Positions 1 through 11,120 of a DNA stretch of 64,000 bases are shown piece after piece; the stretch's first letter is position 1; every line of letters starts with the position of its first letter. A program made the translations under genes and the position numbers. The DNA is from Bolinopsis microptera (Eukaryota; Ctenophora; Tentaculata; Lobata; Bolinopsidae), in assembly GCF_026151205.1 (NCBI RefSeq), contig NC_087077.1, positions 2,108,001 through 2,172,000 on the forward strand, in the 5' to 3' direction. The notes under the pieces are model-generated. The model was not told the DNA's origin, searched no databases, and worked only from the letters and a program-made list of their open reading frames with translations.

Positions 1-1308
1 CAGTGATTTAGTCGTATGGGAACTTGCATGGTAGAGCAGAGCAAGGCCGACCGAGAATAAGCTATATGTCTATTGTCTATGTTACTGAATAAAGTTGGTA
101 CAAACTCTAAAGAGGACCTGCGAACCCTGATATGGGACAGGGATATATGGCTCGGGTGTTATCTGGCGTAGATCGGACTTAGTTCAAACCTATACTAAGC
201 AATACTATTAGTATTTATGGAAATGTTTCGTGTCCATTATATTTCAAAGTCGTGAAAGAAGCTGGCTCAATTGCTGGGTGACAATATTGAGACAAAAACA
301 TATTGAGACATTATATTATGTAATTACCCTGTCAGTTATTAATTATAATGTGTAATTATAATGGGTGCATTGACGTACCAGGCGACGATAAAAAATTGTT
401 CCTGAAAACTGATAAAAGCGAGTGTGAAATTTCTATAATACCTCATACTCATGCCATACGCTCCGCCCGCCTGACTTGAAATTATATAATAATTATATAA
501 TCACTGATAAACCCATTAAACGCCGTCAACTATAATATAAGAAAAATAACTGTTTCATTCTGGAGTATTCGCGACGTAAAATTCTCCTTTAATTCGAACA
601 AGTGGCACATAGGCAAGGCTTCGACAATTCCTATCACGACTTCAAGTTGCCCAAATGCAAAGTGCAAACAGATAGCGTAAACCCTACTGAAAATGACATA
701 GATAACCAAAAATGGAAACCCCCACTTCTTAAGGCCCTATGTATACATGAGAAAAGAGAAAGCACAGAAAATAAGGACAGATTAATAATGAGCGTCGACG
801 TGTTATGCTGAATATTAAACTTAAGCCGAGAGATAATAACAAATTAATCTCACAAGATTGGTCAGACAAATAGCACTAAAGAAATGTCTCAATCGCTCCC
901 TAACTCAATCACAAGATATTAACAAATAAAAGCCTCTTGTTTGAACCACGCACTTTGCTCAGCTTATATGGGTTACAAAATGAATCAGACAGAATCAAGC
1001 GAGGATATTGGCTGCAAAGCCGCTTAGTTGCCGACAAGAAAGAGGAGCAGTTATAAACTTATAATGAGAATTGAACAAATTCGTTATCTTATAATAGAGA
1101 TATTAAAGTCACTATTGTGACGGTACATTAGAACTAGACAGAAACAAAGTGTGAAGGGCCTGAACGGAACCCCTCGGATTCAGTTCCTTGTTTAATAGCC
1201 TAGCTCTCATGAGAATTCGAAAACAGGACCAGAGTCAAGATCAACCGATCCCAAAGTGATCGCTAACCATGAATAACTCAACCACGAATTGTCGACCGGT
1301 GGCACTTC

Positions 1309-1340
1309 CACTAATTACCACTAATTACCACTAATTACGA
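1309..1340. repeat. Short 10-bp tandem repeat
   Basis: Three to four copies of the decamer CACTAATTAC stand head to tail. The flanking DNA (1-1300 and 1400-1800) shows no gene or recognisable element. Confidence 0.7.
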
Positions 1341-1835
1341 GAGACTCAGGAGTCCTCACCTTTATACAAGTCAAGGCCTGTATAACTGTGATCCACTACA
1401 AACAGGATGATTGTCATTAAACTAGACAGTCCACACTGTTATAAGTAGGGTAATGACCCTGTGCCGGTTTGAAGTTTTGGTGAAAGTCGCAAATCTGACA
1501 ATTTCTACAGAGGCATTCAGATAGAAAATGACGCTGTAACCTCATAGTTCCAGACTAACGAACCTAATGGCTGGTGGACTGAGTACCTAATGAATATACT
1601 TAAGCAGTCATTATTAGAGAGTCCAGTAAGGTTACTGCTAACTGCATCATTAAACCAATCAAAATATCCTATTTTAAATGACTTTCGTGATAAATAAACC
1701 CAATACATGATTACTTATCCATATCTACCCTCTGTACGAAGTAGATATCGTCAGCTAGCCTCAACGGTCAATAAATTAAATATGGTGAGGCTATGAGTTG
1801 TACTTGTTCAATGTCCATAGACGTCCAGACCCTTC

Positions 1836-1844
1836 CCCTCTCTC

Positions 1845-1892
<48 letters not shown>

Positions 1893-1894
1893 TG
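1836..1894. repeat. CT dinucleotide microsatellite
   Basis: A nearly pure (CT)n tract with a few interruptions. The serine/leucine-rich reading frame across it is a by-product of the repeat and is not a gene. Confidence 0.9.
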
Positions 1895-2447
1895 ACGTTG
1901 ACTATAATTGAGAAGTGGAATAATAGTGGACATTGTTTGAATCCCAGGTTGAAACATTTGGTGGATATTGGTCATTCAGAGACATTCCACTAATTTGATT
2001 GCTGGGGTCCTGGTGTCTAGAACAATTACCAACATCTGTTTACAACCAGCAGAGCATTAGTTACTCATGCATGTTAAATTTGGGCCAACATTTTATTGGG
2101 TCGTAATTTTAATTAACCACCGGTTATGGGGGCTGCGCTGGGGCCTATATAATTAGATATTACCACCTGTACTAATTTATCCCTTATTTAAAGTTCTAAC
2201 CCGACCTGCTTATCTTTATCATATCCGTGAAAGTTTAATGATAATGTAACTAATTAATAGAACATAAATAATAACAATAGCCCAATAACAGTGTTTGAAA
2301 TATATATATTTGTGTGTAGTCGTTTTACATTTGGTTGCATATAGCGAGCTCTGTTATCAGCTGTTGTAACTTGCGATAAGAAGTGCTTGTCTTTTAGTGT
2401 GATCGTTGTGTAGCCTGTATACAAGAACTGTACATTGGAATATCACG

Positions 2448-3359
2448 ATGCAGTACTCATACCATGAACATACGAAGCATTTGGTCGATGACCCCGATAA
2501 TGATGATCTGTTTAGTGCCAGACATGCAGATCAGGTAGCGAGAGCTACAAACAGTGTTTTTAATGAAATGTGCCATGAACTGGATGTTAAGGAATACGGA
2601 GATCTAGTATTGAAAAACCTGAACAAGCGATCAGTTTCGAAAGAAAAACTGTGTGATTGGCTGCAAACTGTTTGTTTCATTTTGAATCGTTATGCGGCTC
2701 CTCATTTGCAAATGGCTGCGGAGAGAGTAGATAAACAGAACATTTCAGTAATCGCGGAGCAGAAAACTGTCATTGATTTGCAGAAGCAGCTCATTGAAAA
2801 GAAGGACGAAGAACTCAAGTCTGTTCAAACAACTGTGCAGACAGAAATGAAATCATATTCTTCTGCCCTGAAAAAGACTTGTGCAGCTGCTCTTACGCCA
2901 AAGAAGATCTGTACTGCAGTTAAGACAATAGCTGAAAAGGATGAAAGAAGCAGAAACGTCGTAATCTACGGAATAAGTGAATCCGACGGCGAGAAGTTAG
3001 AAAACAAAGTTGCTGAAGTTCTTGGTGAGATAAACGAGAAACCTTCTTTTCGTGACTGTTGTAGAGTTGGTCTGAAGAGAGTGGGCACATTAATACGACC
3101 AACTAAACTATCTCTAAATAGCTCTGACATGGTTACTCAGGTGCTGCGAAAAGCGAAACTACTACGCACAAAAGAGGGCTATAAAAGTATCTACATTTGC
3201 CCAGACAGATCAGTGGAAGAAAGGAGAGCTTACAAGAAGCTCTGGGAGGAATTGAAAGAGAAGAGGAAAGCAGAGCCTAACAGAGTTCATTTCATAAGGA
3301 ACAATAAGATTGTCAGCTCTGATAAGAACAGTGTATCAGCCTCGTCTGAAGAAATTTGA
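2448..3359 (+). CDS. LINE ORF1-like nucleic-acid-binding protein
   Basis: An intact 303-residue frame. I start it at the first ATG, because the upstream in-frame extension has none. Residues ~100-165 are heptad-like and rich in K, E and Q (probable coiled coil). The segment from ~178 to the end has the form of ORF1 proteins of non-LTR retrotransposons: RSRNVVIYGI at the start, an R-x-G-x-x-R turn, repeated K/R, then IYICPDRSVEERRAYKKLW. In that family ORF1p binds element RNA. No reverse transcriptase follows. Instead there is an untranslated tail ending in an AATAAA-like A-run (3568-3585), so this copy looks ORF1-only. It lies opposite to the BPTF-like gene and just past its last visible exon. 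It may instead be a host gene derived from ORF1. Confidence 0.75.
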   Translation: MQYSYHEHTKHLVDDPDNDDLFSARHADQVARATNSVFNEMCHELDVKEYGDLVLKNLNKRSVSKEKLCDWLQTVCFILNRYAAPHLQMAAERVDKQNISVIAEQKTVIDLQKQLIEKKDEELKSVQTTVQTEMKSYSSALKKTCAAALTPKKICTAVKTIAEKDERSRNVVIYGISESDGEKLENKVAEVLGEINEKPSFRDCCRVGLKRVGTLIRPTKLSLNSSDMVTQVLRKAKLLRTKEGYKSIYICPDRSVEERRAYKKLWEELKEKRKAEPNRVHFIRNNKIVSSDKNSVSASSEEI

Positions 3360-3602
3360 ACTGTTTCACATTCTTCACCACACATTTATTTTATCACAAT
3401 TTTGTTTCACATTTTAAAAAATCATATCGGGGCCATGTAATTGCGGGCACGTTTTACTGTGCAGTACCGTGTTTGGTCTCCCGACAGATTTTACAGACGG
3501 GGGCAATATTTTATTCGAGTTTATTTCATTCGTTGTAATTGCTGTACTCTGTAAAGTTTGAAAAGTATTTAATAAAAAAAAAATAGCCCCCCCCCCCCCC
3601 CC
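3360..3602 (+). other. 3' tail of the ORF1 element, A-run and poly-C
   Basis: Non-coding tail after the ORF1 stop. It ends in TTTAATAAAAAAAAAATAG, followed immediately by about 16 C residues. The A-run is what a reverse-transcribed 3' end would leave. The poly-C next to it may be of uncertain length in the assembly. Confidence 0.5.
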
Positions 3603-3618
3603 ATATATAGTAACTCAC

Positions 3619-6600
3619 TAATATCAGGGGTGTTCTGAGAGTTCCAACTCTGGAAAAGTCGCTGAAGAAGTTGTGCGGGATCGTCGGGTTTAACCGTGGG
3701 CGCTACTTGACGTCGTTTAAGCGTAACGTTTCCTTTGATGTTGAGTTCTGGACGCTTCAGCAGTGTTTGCACTACCTAAGGAGAGTCTTGGTAATTATAA
3801 AAGCAAACAAGTTGTAGTAATCTTAGCGAGAGTCTAGTACGTAGAGCAACAAATTACAAAACATTAATGGGTAGTCTTGATTCTGAAGAAAACCTTTAAA
3901 GGTTTCAATAACTGAATAGTAAACCTCTTTGGAAAGAACGATATTCCTCTGGCTATTGTCGGAAGGTGACCTGTTTTCCTTGTTGTCTGAGGGGATTACT
4001 TGTACCGCAGTGGGAGAGCCAGTTGTCAGGCTACTCGCTGACATTATCACCTGTATCATCAAAAAGTCAGTATTTAAAACTTGAATTTAATATTTAAACA
4101 GTACTGAATAAAGCTTAAAGCGGTAGTCATTTAAATTACAAATTTACATCTTATCGTGAACAAAATAATAATTATCAGGAATAATTATAAATCACCTTGG
4201 TGACGCTATTTTGTCGGATTATTTTAGCACCGGGTGGCAGAGCGAACATCACCTTACCGTCAGGACCCACTATCTTCTTGAAACCGTGTGGCATCGAGAT
4301 TACTCGTTTGGAAGGAGAATCTATCGAGCTACCCTAAGGGAAAAATTTGATAAAACATGAACAGTTTAGTAATAACCAAAATTTTTCGGCTCAATTTTAT
4401 ACCCTAACTGTTTTCTTTATTGAGTTATTGGTCTGGAATAATTCTACAGCAAAACAAATGCGTTTTTAGAAGTAGAACAAATACTAAAGAATTCCCCACT
4501 AAATCAACAACATGTAGCTAGGTACCTTTGTGCACTGGAGTTTGTTGACAACTCGAGTCAGACGATCGCATTTCTTGGCCTTGTCACGTGATCCAGTATG
4601 ACCTGACGAACTTTTGCTCTCGTACGTCCAACCAATACCTGAAAGTTTAGACATTTCAAAAACATTAAACCTTGTAATTGGTTCGGTTTAATAAACCAAA
4701 CAGTTCCAAATATAACCATGTCATGATATTTGTTATTCCTCAAAAGTCAAAACCAAAGAAATCTAACCAACTAAGAAAACCAAAACGTACCGTTATTTTT
4801 CCTGTATTCTTCACCATCCATAGAAATCTTTGTAATTTTTCTAGGGCTCTTCCTTTTGTTGGAGGGAGAGGGTTCGATGTCTTCTGGTGTGTCTGCCGGA
4901 GGAGGGATTTCTTCTTGCTTTTCTTCCTTTGTTTCTTCCTTTGTTTCTTCCTTTGCTTCTTCTGTCTCCTCTACAGCTGCTTGATCTTCAGTTTCAGCTG
5001 CGGGTTTTGAATCCTCAACGTCTTTCATTTCTTCGTCCAAAGGTTTGATTTCTTCGTCGAACCCTTCGTCAGTGGGTTTGTCCTCTTCCGAAGTACTGAC
5101 AGTTGGGGTATCAGTAGAAACAGGTTCCGTTTCAGTATCCATTTCAGTTTCTTTTTCAGTTTCTTTTTCAGTTTCTTTTTCAGTTTCTTTTTCAGTTTCT
5201 TCTTCAGTTTCTTCCTTTGCTGGCTCTTCTAACTTGGTCCAATCTAGGAAGAAATTTTATAAACAATACAAGATCCAAATGGGAGTTTAAAGATGATTAT
5301 CTAATCACAAAACTAAGATTCCGGACAGTCAACATGATATCTTGTATGTAGAGGAATTCTCATAATATTTAGTAATAGTAACCCACCAGGAGCGAATATA
5401 ACGGGTCTGATATGCGACTCCAGGAATGCAAGACAGGCAGCGAGATGGTGTGCATTTCCTGCTTTGAGAAGCGCATTCTCCCAGGCACTGCGCCGTTTGG
5501 ACCACGCGTCGTGCATGAAGTACTTAGGGATGTTACTCGACATGTTGAGAAGCGTGTTTCTCAGTAGTTTAACCTGGTTTAAAGAAGAGTTTTACTTTCA
5601 TTAGCAAGGTTATCTTGCAGGATTATATATAAAAAATCGTGTGAAATCTGGGTAAAAGCTAGACCAATACGTGATAATAATAATAATAATAAATCGAAGT
5701 TTAATAACACCACTTTTAAGATATATGTGCGGATAAAATGATTTGTACCTGGTCTGGAGAAGAAGATTTCCAGGAGAGCTGCTCTCTAACAGTTGAACTG
5801 GTCTGTTTGAGCTTGTTGGATAGGGCGGCCGTCAGCTTGTAGCTGTTACACTTACCTTTGTACCTGATCATTGTGTACAGCGTTAAAATAACTTTGTAGT
5901 TTACACAAACAAGGCTACAGGATGGAAATTAATCAAAGATAATGACAATGTAACATTTCTTCCCTTGCCAATATTATAAGCACGGGAAGAAGTGTAGTGC
6001 TTTTTAAATGTCGAATTTACTAACTTGAGATAGAGCTTGTCCGCTCCGAAAGTGAAGTTGTCGTCGGTAGCTTGTTGGAAGAGTGAGAGGAGTGAGGTGA
6101 GGGGCATACTCTCGACATCCTTCCTTAGTACTGTGCTGGTCTGCTGATCTCCGTATGTTATACCTGGGGGCATTTTACATTTGTAAACAGAGATGTAACA
6201 GAGATATAACAGAGATATAACAGAGATATAACAGAAATATAACTGAAATATAACTGAAATATAACTGAAATATAACAGAAATATAACTGAAATATAACTG
6301 AAATATAAACAAAATATAACATTATATGTGTTGAATGATAACTGTTGAATGATAACTTTACATAATATTAAGTATGGAGTGTATTCAAACAACAACATTT
6401 TCACATCCTTCAGCAACGTGATCTAAAGTAGGTCTTATCATAGAGGAGACAAGACACATAGAGGAGACAAGACACATTGCCTTTCCCACTCCCCAGCTAT
6501 GCCATAAATATCGAACAATTTACGAGCGAAACTACTACGCGAGTTAACAGTAATAATATATATAATATATATAATATAATTATATATATAATAAGTTTAA

Positions 6601-7917
6601 TAATTACCAGAGTATTTTGTGGGTGACTGAAGTGTTCTGGTTTGTGTGGTTTTATAGGAAAACACAATATCAACCAGTGTTTCGTTCATCCTCTCTACGT
6701 AGTCGAAATAGTTTTGTTTTATCGCATCGTGCACCTGAGTTAGGAATGTAATGTCAAAACTTGTAGAACCGCATATTTTAGTATACTTTTACATTCCAGA
6801 ATGTCAGGTCAGTTCTCGACACATCATAATCTGAAAAACCTCAACAAATGAAGAATTTTGTTAAAGAGCCGGTTTGGCGAGACAGTGCTATTGTCCTAAA
6901 ACAAAATCTAACTCAGACTTCAGTAAACTAACATTGGTATCCTCTGGAGTGCCTGACTGAAGTTTAAGGATAATTTCGTCTAATCTGTCCTTGCTGCTGT
7001 AGTACCGCGTACCTTCACTACTGGAGTGAAGGATGAGCCTGCGTAGAACAAACCAGTAAGTAGCTCCTTCAGAGTCTGTGCCAAGTGAACTGGAGTTGTA
7101 TATCGATGGTGCTTTTTCGTCGAATTCTGAGGATAATTTAGTTTAAAGTTCATTTTAGTATTTAAATATTAAAGAATAGAGTTCAGAGGCGTTATAACAA
7201 GATACATACAAATTCTCTAAGTTCAGGCATCCTCCCAAACTCACCATGCACATATCTCGTTAGGTAAAGGAGAATTTCAACTCTCTTCTCGACTGGCAAA
7301 GTGTAGTAATCCCCGGTGAATGTAGCTGCACTCCTACTGCGCTGAAGGTATAGTCTCAGTGCACAGGGCCACGTGACTTCATCAAGCTCCTCTAAGCTCA
7401 GCAGATCGTAGGTGTTATAAGATGAGGATTGTTCCACGTCCTGAAGATAATCCCTATTATTGTTTGGTAAAAATTTGTTAAATTCTATGAATTCCCGGAG
7501 AAAGTCCAAAAACATTTGATTCAGTATTATAGGTGATTTATCAAAAAGCTTAGAATATGAATAAAGGAGATGTATTTAAAAGGATATGTATAAAGCCAAA
7601 GGAGATGTATAAAGGATATGTATAAAGGAGATGTATAAAGGAGACAAAGTACAAACCTTAGCAATAAGCTCATCGAGCAGAGCCACATGAACATCACTCA
7701 CAATACTGCTGTGATCATGATGCGTTACAGCAGCACAAAACTCCTCGAATATAAGATGGGCTAAGTTGAAGTGTTGGACGAGAACCTTATAAACTGAAAC
7801 AAGAGGCAGGAGCACAGAGTGGGGTACAGCTAGGTCCGCGGAGCTGGGCAGTTGGCCAGGTTGCTCGGTTTCTGAGGAGGCTGTTACTGCGACCGCTGCG
7901 AAAATGTCATCTTCCAT
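3619..7917 (-). CDS. BPTF/NURF301-like chromatin-remodelling subunit, 12 exons, 3' incomplete
   Basis: Exons read on the minus strand: 7917-7657, 7440-7245, 7126-6933, 6734-6608, 6163-6025, 5863-5749, 5573-5387, 5243-4791, 4638-4526, 4333-4196, 4050-3925, 3775-3619. All junctions are GT..AG and the phases join, giving about 735 residues. The DDT domain spans ~30-152 (VTWPCALRLYL around W111). The WHIM-type motif LGTDSEGATYWF is at ~167-178. The third conserved block, with HDAWSKRRSAW and LAACLAFLESHI, is at ~365-396. Then comes an acidic E/T/K repeat region (exon 8) and a GIGWTY block (exon 9). The order matches BPTF/NURF301, the large subunit of the ISWI-type NURF remodeller in the nucleus. 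The PHD finger expected between the DDT region and the YWF motif is absent here. The C-terminal PHD and bromodomain are not in the window. The last donor (GTGAGT at 3618) implies more exons to the left. The start at 7917 is the first ATG after an in-frame stop; an AG 17 bases upstream could be a splice acceptor. Confidence 0.82.
5143..5220 (-). repeat. In-frame 12-bp coding minisatellite in BPTF-like exon 8
   Basis: About six copies of a 12-base unit encode repeated Glu-Thr-Glu-Lys. A second related 12-base repeat at ~4918-4955 encodes Lys-Glu-Glu-Thr. Both keep the frame open and lengthen the acidic linker. Confidence 0.8.
6188..6309. repeat. 11-bp minisatellite in BPTF-like intron 4
   Basis: About eleven copies of AAATATAACTG and close variants stand head to tail between exons 4 and 5. 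The hydrophobic frame on the minus strand (YISVIF-type repeats) is produced by the repeat and is not coding. Confidence 0.85.
6547..6600. repeat. AT-rich (TA)n-type tract
   Basis: A run of almost only A and T with alternating TATA units, in the same intron just before the end of exon 4. Confidence 0.7.
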
Positions 7918-8601
7918 TCTCTCATCAATCTCCTACGAAGTGGTCTTCTGCTTGCTACCTACATGGCTACAGAATATTAGTGTTAGAGTATACTGACAAT
8001 ACCATATATCATATATGAAGGAAAGAAAATTATAAGTATCTTGTGCCATGCTGGTTGGAAATTTTAACATTTCTTTTGAAAATTTGTAATAAAATGAAAA
8101 AGACAGAGGGAAATCATTGGGACGCAAATAAGACACCATAACTGGAGAGTAATGATTTCTCATTTCAAATATTATCAAGAACTAATAATTGAAAATTACA
8201 TAAACAATTATTGCAGATAAATACTACAATTTAACACTGTCAACACTTCAATGATGTTAAGCGATCCAAGATCAAGATTGAATTATATCTTAATTGGGAC
8301 AGCTGGAGACAATAAAACTTGTTAAAAATGGTAAAAATTAGTTAAAACCTAGGCTGTCATTAGCCCTGATAGAAACATAAATTATCTAAAAATGGAAATA
8401 AAAATTTCGAGAACATAATTAAATCCACTTGAGCCTTCTGATGTTATTATATAAAGGTGAAAACTTCTCAGTTATTTTAATTGATAAGTTAATTTCATAT
8501 TTTGATTGAATTCAAATAGTGTGCAGTTCTGAAGGTTTTTCATTCAAATACAATATAATAGGTTAAAAAATTGTCCTTTACCTGCCATGCCAAGAATTAC
8601 T

Positions 8602-9390
8602 TTATGCAGCTTCATCCTCGTCAGTGACTTTAGGAGCAAGGAAGTAACGGATATTACCGAAGTCGGCAATATCGTACTGGACCACCAGAGGAGAATCGTT
8701 CCTAAGAGTGAGTTTCACGAGTGGGCTAAGGGGAGCACCTCTGCAGAAATAGTGGAGATATTTGAATGCGAAAGTCAGGGCTACCGGGTTATCCATCTCG
8801 ATCTGAACTTTTTCTTCCTCTTTTTCGCTGTTGGTTTCAAGGAGAGTAATAGTTCCAGCTCCAAGGTCTCCGGAAGCGTTGAACGTCACGGAGTTCTTGA
8901 TAACAGCTATCGTTACAGCATCTCCAAAGGCAGAGAGATCACGGCAGATTCTTTGGAACTCAGCAGAAGGCATGGTAATCATAGCATCGTAGCCATCATC
9001 AGTCAAAGCAAGATGTTCAGAATCAATCTGCATAAGCTTGACAGTGAACTCAGATGTTCGTTCCTGGTTTGGGCTTTCGAATGTGAAGGTTACAGAATCA
9101 CCAGGATCATCTTTGTATTCCATCTTGAGAGAATCGTCGTTATTACAGCACTTCATAACCTTGATCATGGTGGCCAGCTGGATGCCCATGACACAGTTAA
9201 GATCACATCTGTACTCTTCAAACCCACTGCTCTGCAGTAACACGCTCACTAAACTTACGTGAGAGTTATCCATGGCTTGCAGAGACATACCCTCGGCGGA
9301 GAGATCCCAGTTCGCATTGACAACTAAATCCTTTAGGGCTTCTAGAATCTTCTTCATGAGACCTCCTTGTGGTAAACGTGCTTCGAACAT
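8602..9390 (-). CDS. PCNA: Proliferating cell nuclear antigen (DNA sliding clamp)
   Basis: An uninterrupted 262-residue frame; the family is usually about 261. It starts MFEARLPQGG like other PCNAs and ends in YFLAPKVTDEDEAA, matching the conserved LAPK plus acidic tail. The SHVSLV and ARICRDLS-type helices (here QRICRDLSAFGDAV) are present. By co-linear alignment Lys164, the ubiquitin/SUMO acceptor of the family, is kept (IKN), while the Lys at 168 is Thr. PCNA forms a homotrimeric ring that holds DNA polymerases and repair factors on DNA. The gene has no coding intron. Upstream, TTTTTTTGTTTAG sits only 14 bases before the ATG and reads as a splice acceptor, so a 5'UTR intron or a spliced leader is possible. 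The BPTF-like gene follows on the same strand. Confidence 0.97.
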   Translation of the reverse strand: MFEARLPQGGLMKKILEALKDLVVNANWDLSAEGMSLQAMDNSHVSLVSVLLQSSGFEEYRCDLNCVMGIQLATMIKVMKCCNNDDSLKMEYKDDPGDSVTFTFESPNQERTSEFTVKLMQIDSEHLALTDDGYDAMITMPSAEFQRICRDLSAFGDAVTIAVIKNSVTFNASGDLGAGTITLLETNSEKEEEKVQIEMDNPVALTFAFKYLHYFCRGAPLSPLVKLTLRNDSPLVVQYDIADFGNIRYFLAPKVTDEDEAA

Positions 9391-10248
9391 CTTGACGAAT
9401 TTTTCTAAACAAAAAAAGTGTCAAGATTAGCGTTACTTTTGAAAACTAAATAACTAGTTACTAGGAATCTAATTATTGTATTATTATGCCATAAAATATG
9501 CACGTACAATTTATTATTCGTGTGTATTGAGCTATTGCTATGAACAACTATAAATGTGGATAATGAAAAAGTTGAGGATAGAAATCAAATAAATGATGCA
9601 ACGGTTTTACTTCTAATGTTTAGGTCACGGAGGCACTTCCAGTATTAAAATTAAAATGGCTGGACTTTTCAACCGCAGCATTTGTGCCTGGCCATAAGTG
9701 ATATCATCGGCAAATCAATTTGGCAGTGGATAGATGGATGAGAAAGATTGTTGAGAACTGACATTCATGATCAGTCAAAGTATTAAATTGTTAGTCGTCG
9801 AGAGTTCCGTTTTAGGTAAATTCAAGTTAGCCAGTAATTTAGTAGTTAGAAAGTAATTCGCAATTATACTGATTAAAAATGGGATTTCAACGACTTCTTC
9901 GATTCATGTATAACAATATAAAGTAAGCGCCCATGAAAACATATTTCTTCAATTCATGTCAAACAAAGAAAACGGGATGACGAACGTATCGACGGTAGAA
10001 TTGTAGAATAACGAAAACGGCCATATTGGATTTCGATTTTCTCCCTCCGCGCCGTAAGATGTAAACGCCTGCGGAGTCAGTTCATTGGTTGCGCGCAGCA
10101 ATCACATTGCACATACAACATAGAACATATATTGTGTTTTGTCTCACGTACGTCAATCAAATTCTTGTAGTAGATGAAGCTGTTATGAGAAAATATTACA
10201 CTTTTCTGCTCGAGCCCTGGGACTTCTTTTGGGGTTCTTATATGAGTG
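9391..10248. other. Intergenic DNA upstream of PCNA
   Basis: AT-rich DNA without a supported gene or repeat. It should hold the PCNA promoter, but I see no clear TATA box at a fixed distance. Confidence 0.4.
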
Positions 10249-10256
10249 TACTAAAC

Positions 10257-10601
10257 CAGTGGCGTAACGAAGGGCCCCGCCGACGCGCGCCGAGTTGGAC
10301 TCGTCGACGGTCTTAATAAATGGAACAAATATTTTACGAGTATCAACCGTTATAATGTTAGGGGGCACCAAATCATCGTTTGAATGTGGGACAATTTCGA
10401 AAATTTAACTAAAGTACTAGCAAAACTGCGCGTTTTGCTCTACATACAAACTTTTTTAAAGACTTTACCGGCAACCGGCGTATCTTCTAAAAATAAAATC
10501 ACCTAATTTGTTCAATTTAAGGGAGGGGCACCAAAAGGGGAGGGGTGCCAACAGGGGGCGCTTTTTCGGCGGGGGCGCCAACAGGCAACGTTACGCCACT
10601 G
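10257..10601. mobile_element. hAT-like MITE, 345 bp
   Basis: The ends are CAGTGGCGTAAC and its reverse complement GTTACGCCACTG. They are flanked by TACTAAAC (10249-10256) and TACTGAAC (10602-10609), an 8-bp target duplication with one mismatch. The CAGTG-type terminus and 8-bp duplication are typical of hAT elements. There is no transposase inside, so it is non-autonomous. Its left part holds a copy of the GACGCGCGCCGAGTT repeat found again at 11.76 and 14.37 kb. Confidence 0.85.
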
Positions 10602-10662
10602 TACTGAACACTCTGACGGTATCGGGAACCTTCTATAAGAGCCTTCAGGACACAGGAAGACT

Positions 10663-10852
10663 ATAGTGCAAAGAAACTGCTGCTAACTGCTGCTCACTGC
10701 TGCTCACTGCTGCTCACTGCTGCTAACTGCTGCTAACTGCTGCCAACTGCTGCCAACTGCTGCCAACTGCTGCCACCTGCTGCCACCTGCTGCCAACTGC
10801 TGCTCACTGCTGCTATAACTGCTGCTAGTTAGCAGCAGTTTCTTTGCACTAT
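10663..10852. mobile_element. Fold-back element with internal 10-bp minisatellite
   Basis: Perfect 26-bp inverted arms (10663-10688 and 10827-10852, starting ATAGTGCAAAG) enclose about 13 copies of a decamer of the form ACTGCTGCYM. Weaker inverted similarity continues outward to about 10636 and 10873. The minisatellite unit is also the inner part of the arms, so the array may have grown from the arm itself. Confidence 0.8.
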
Positions 10853-10948
10853 TGTCCTCCTATGAGGGGCTCTTACTAAATCGCTCGCCCAAAAATTTCA
10901 CGTGACTTTGGTTTTTTTGGTTTTGCAGCCGTACAAAACGGTTTTACA

Positions 10949-11038
10949 TAAACCCTAATCCCAACCCTAACCCTAACCATAACCCCGAAGCTATCCATAA
11001 TCTTAACCACAACCCTAACCCTAACCCGAGCCCTAATG
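10949..11038. repeat. Degenerate interstitial telomere-like tract
   Basis: About twelve AACCCT-like hexamers, some exact (AACCCTAACCCTAACC), some mutated. This is the complement of the animal telomere repeat TTAGGG. A weaker tract of the other strand type lies at about 28925-29015. Confidence 0.65.
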
Positions 11039-11120
11039 CCTAAATAATCGAATTCACGTTTTACTAGCCTGTCACGTGACCAAAACGGTTTTTTGCCCAT
11101 AACTCTCCAGGGAAGCATTT

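Noticed and set aside
5901-6416. 171-codon minus-strand frame with YISVIF repeats
   Set aside because: It is the 11-bp minisatellite plus exon 5 of the BPTF-like gene read without splicing.
8587-9240. 217-codon plus-strand frame
   Set aside because: Antisense shadow of PCNA.
8602-9390. Possible loss of PCNA Lys164
   Set aside because: Careful co-linear counting shows that the Lys is kept (in IKN); the missing Lys corresponds to position 168.
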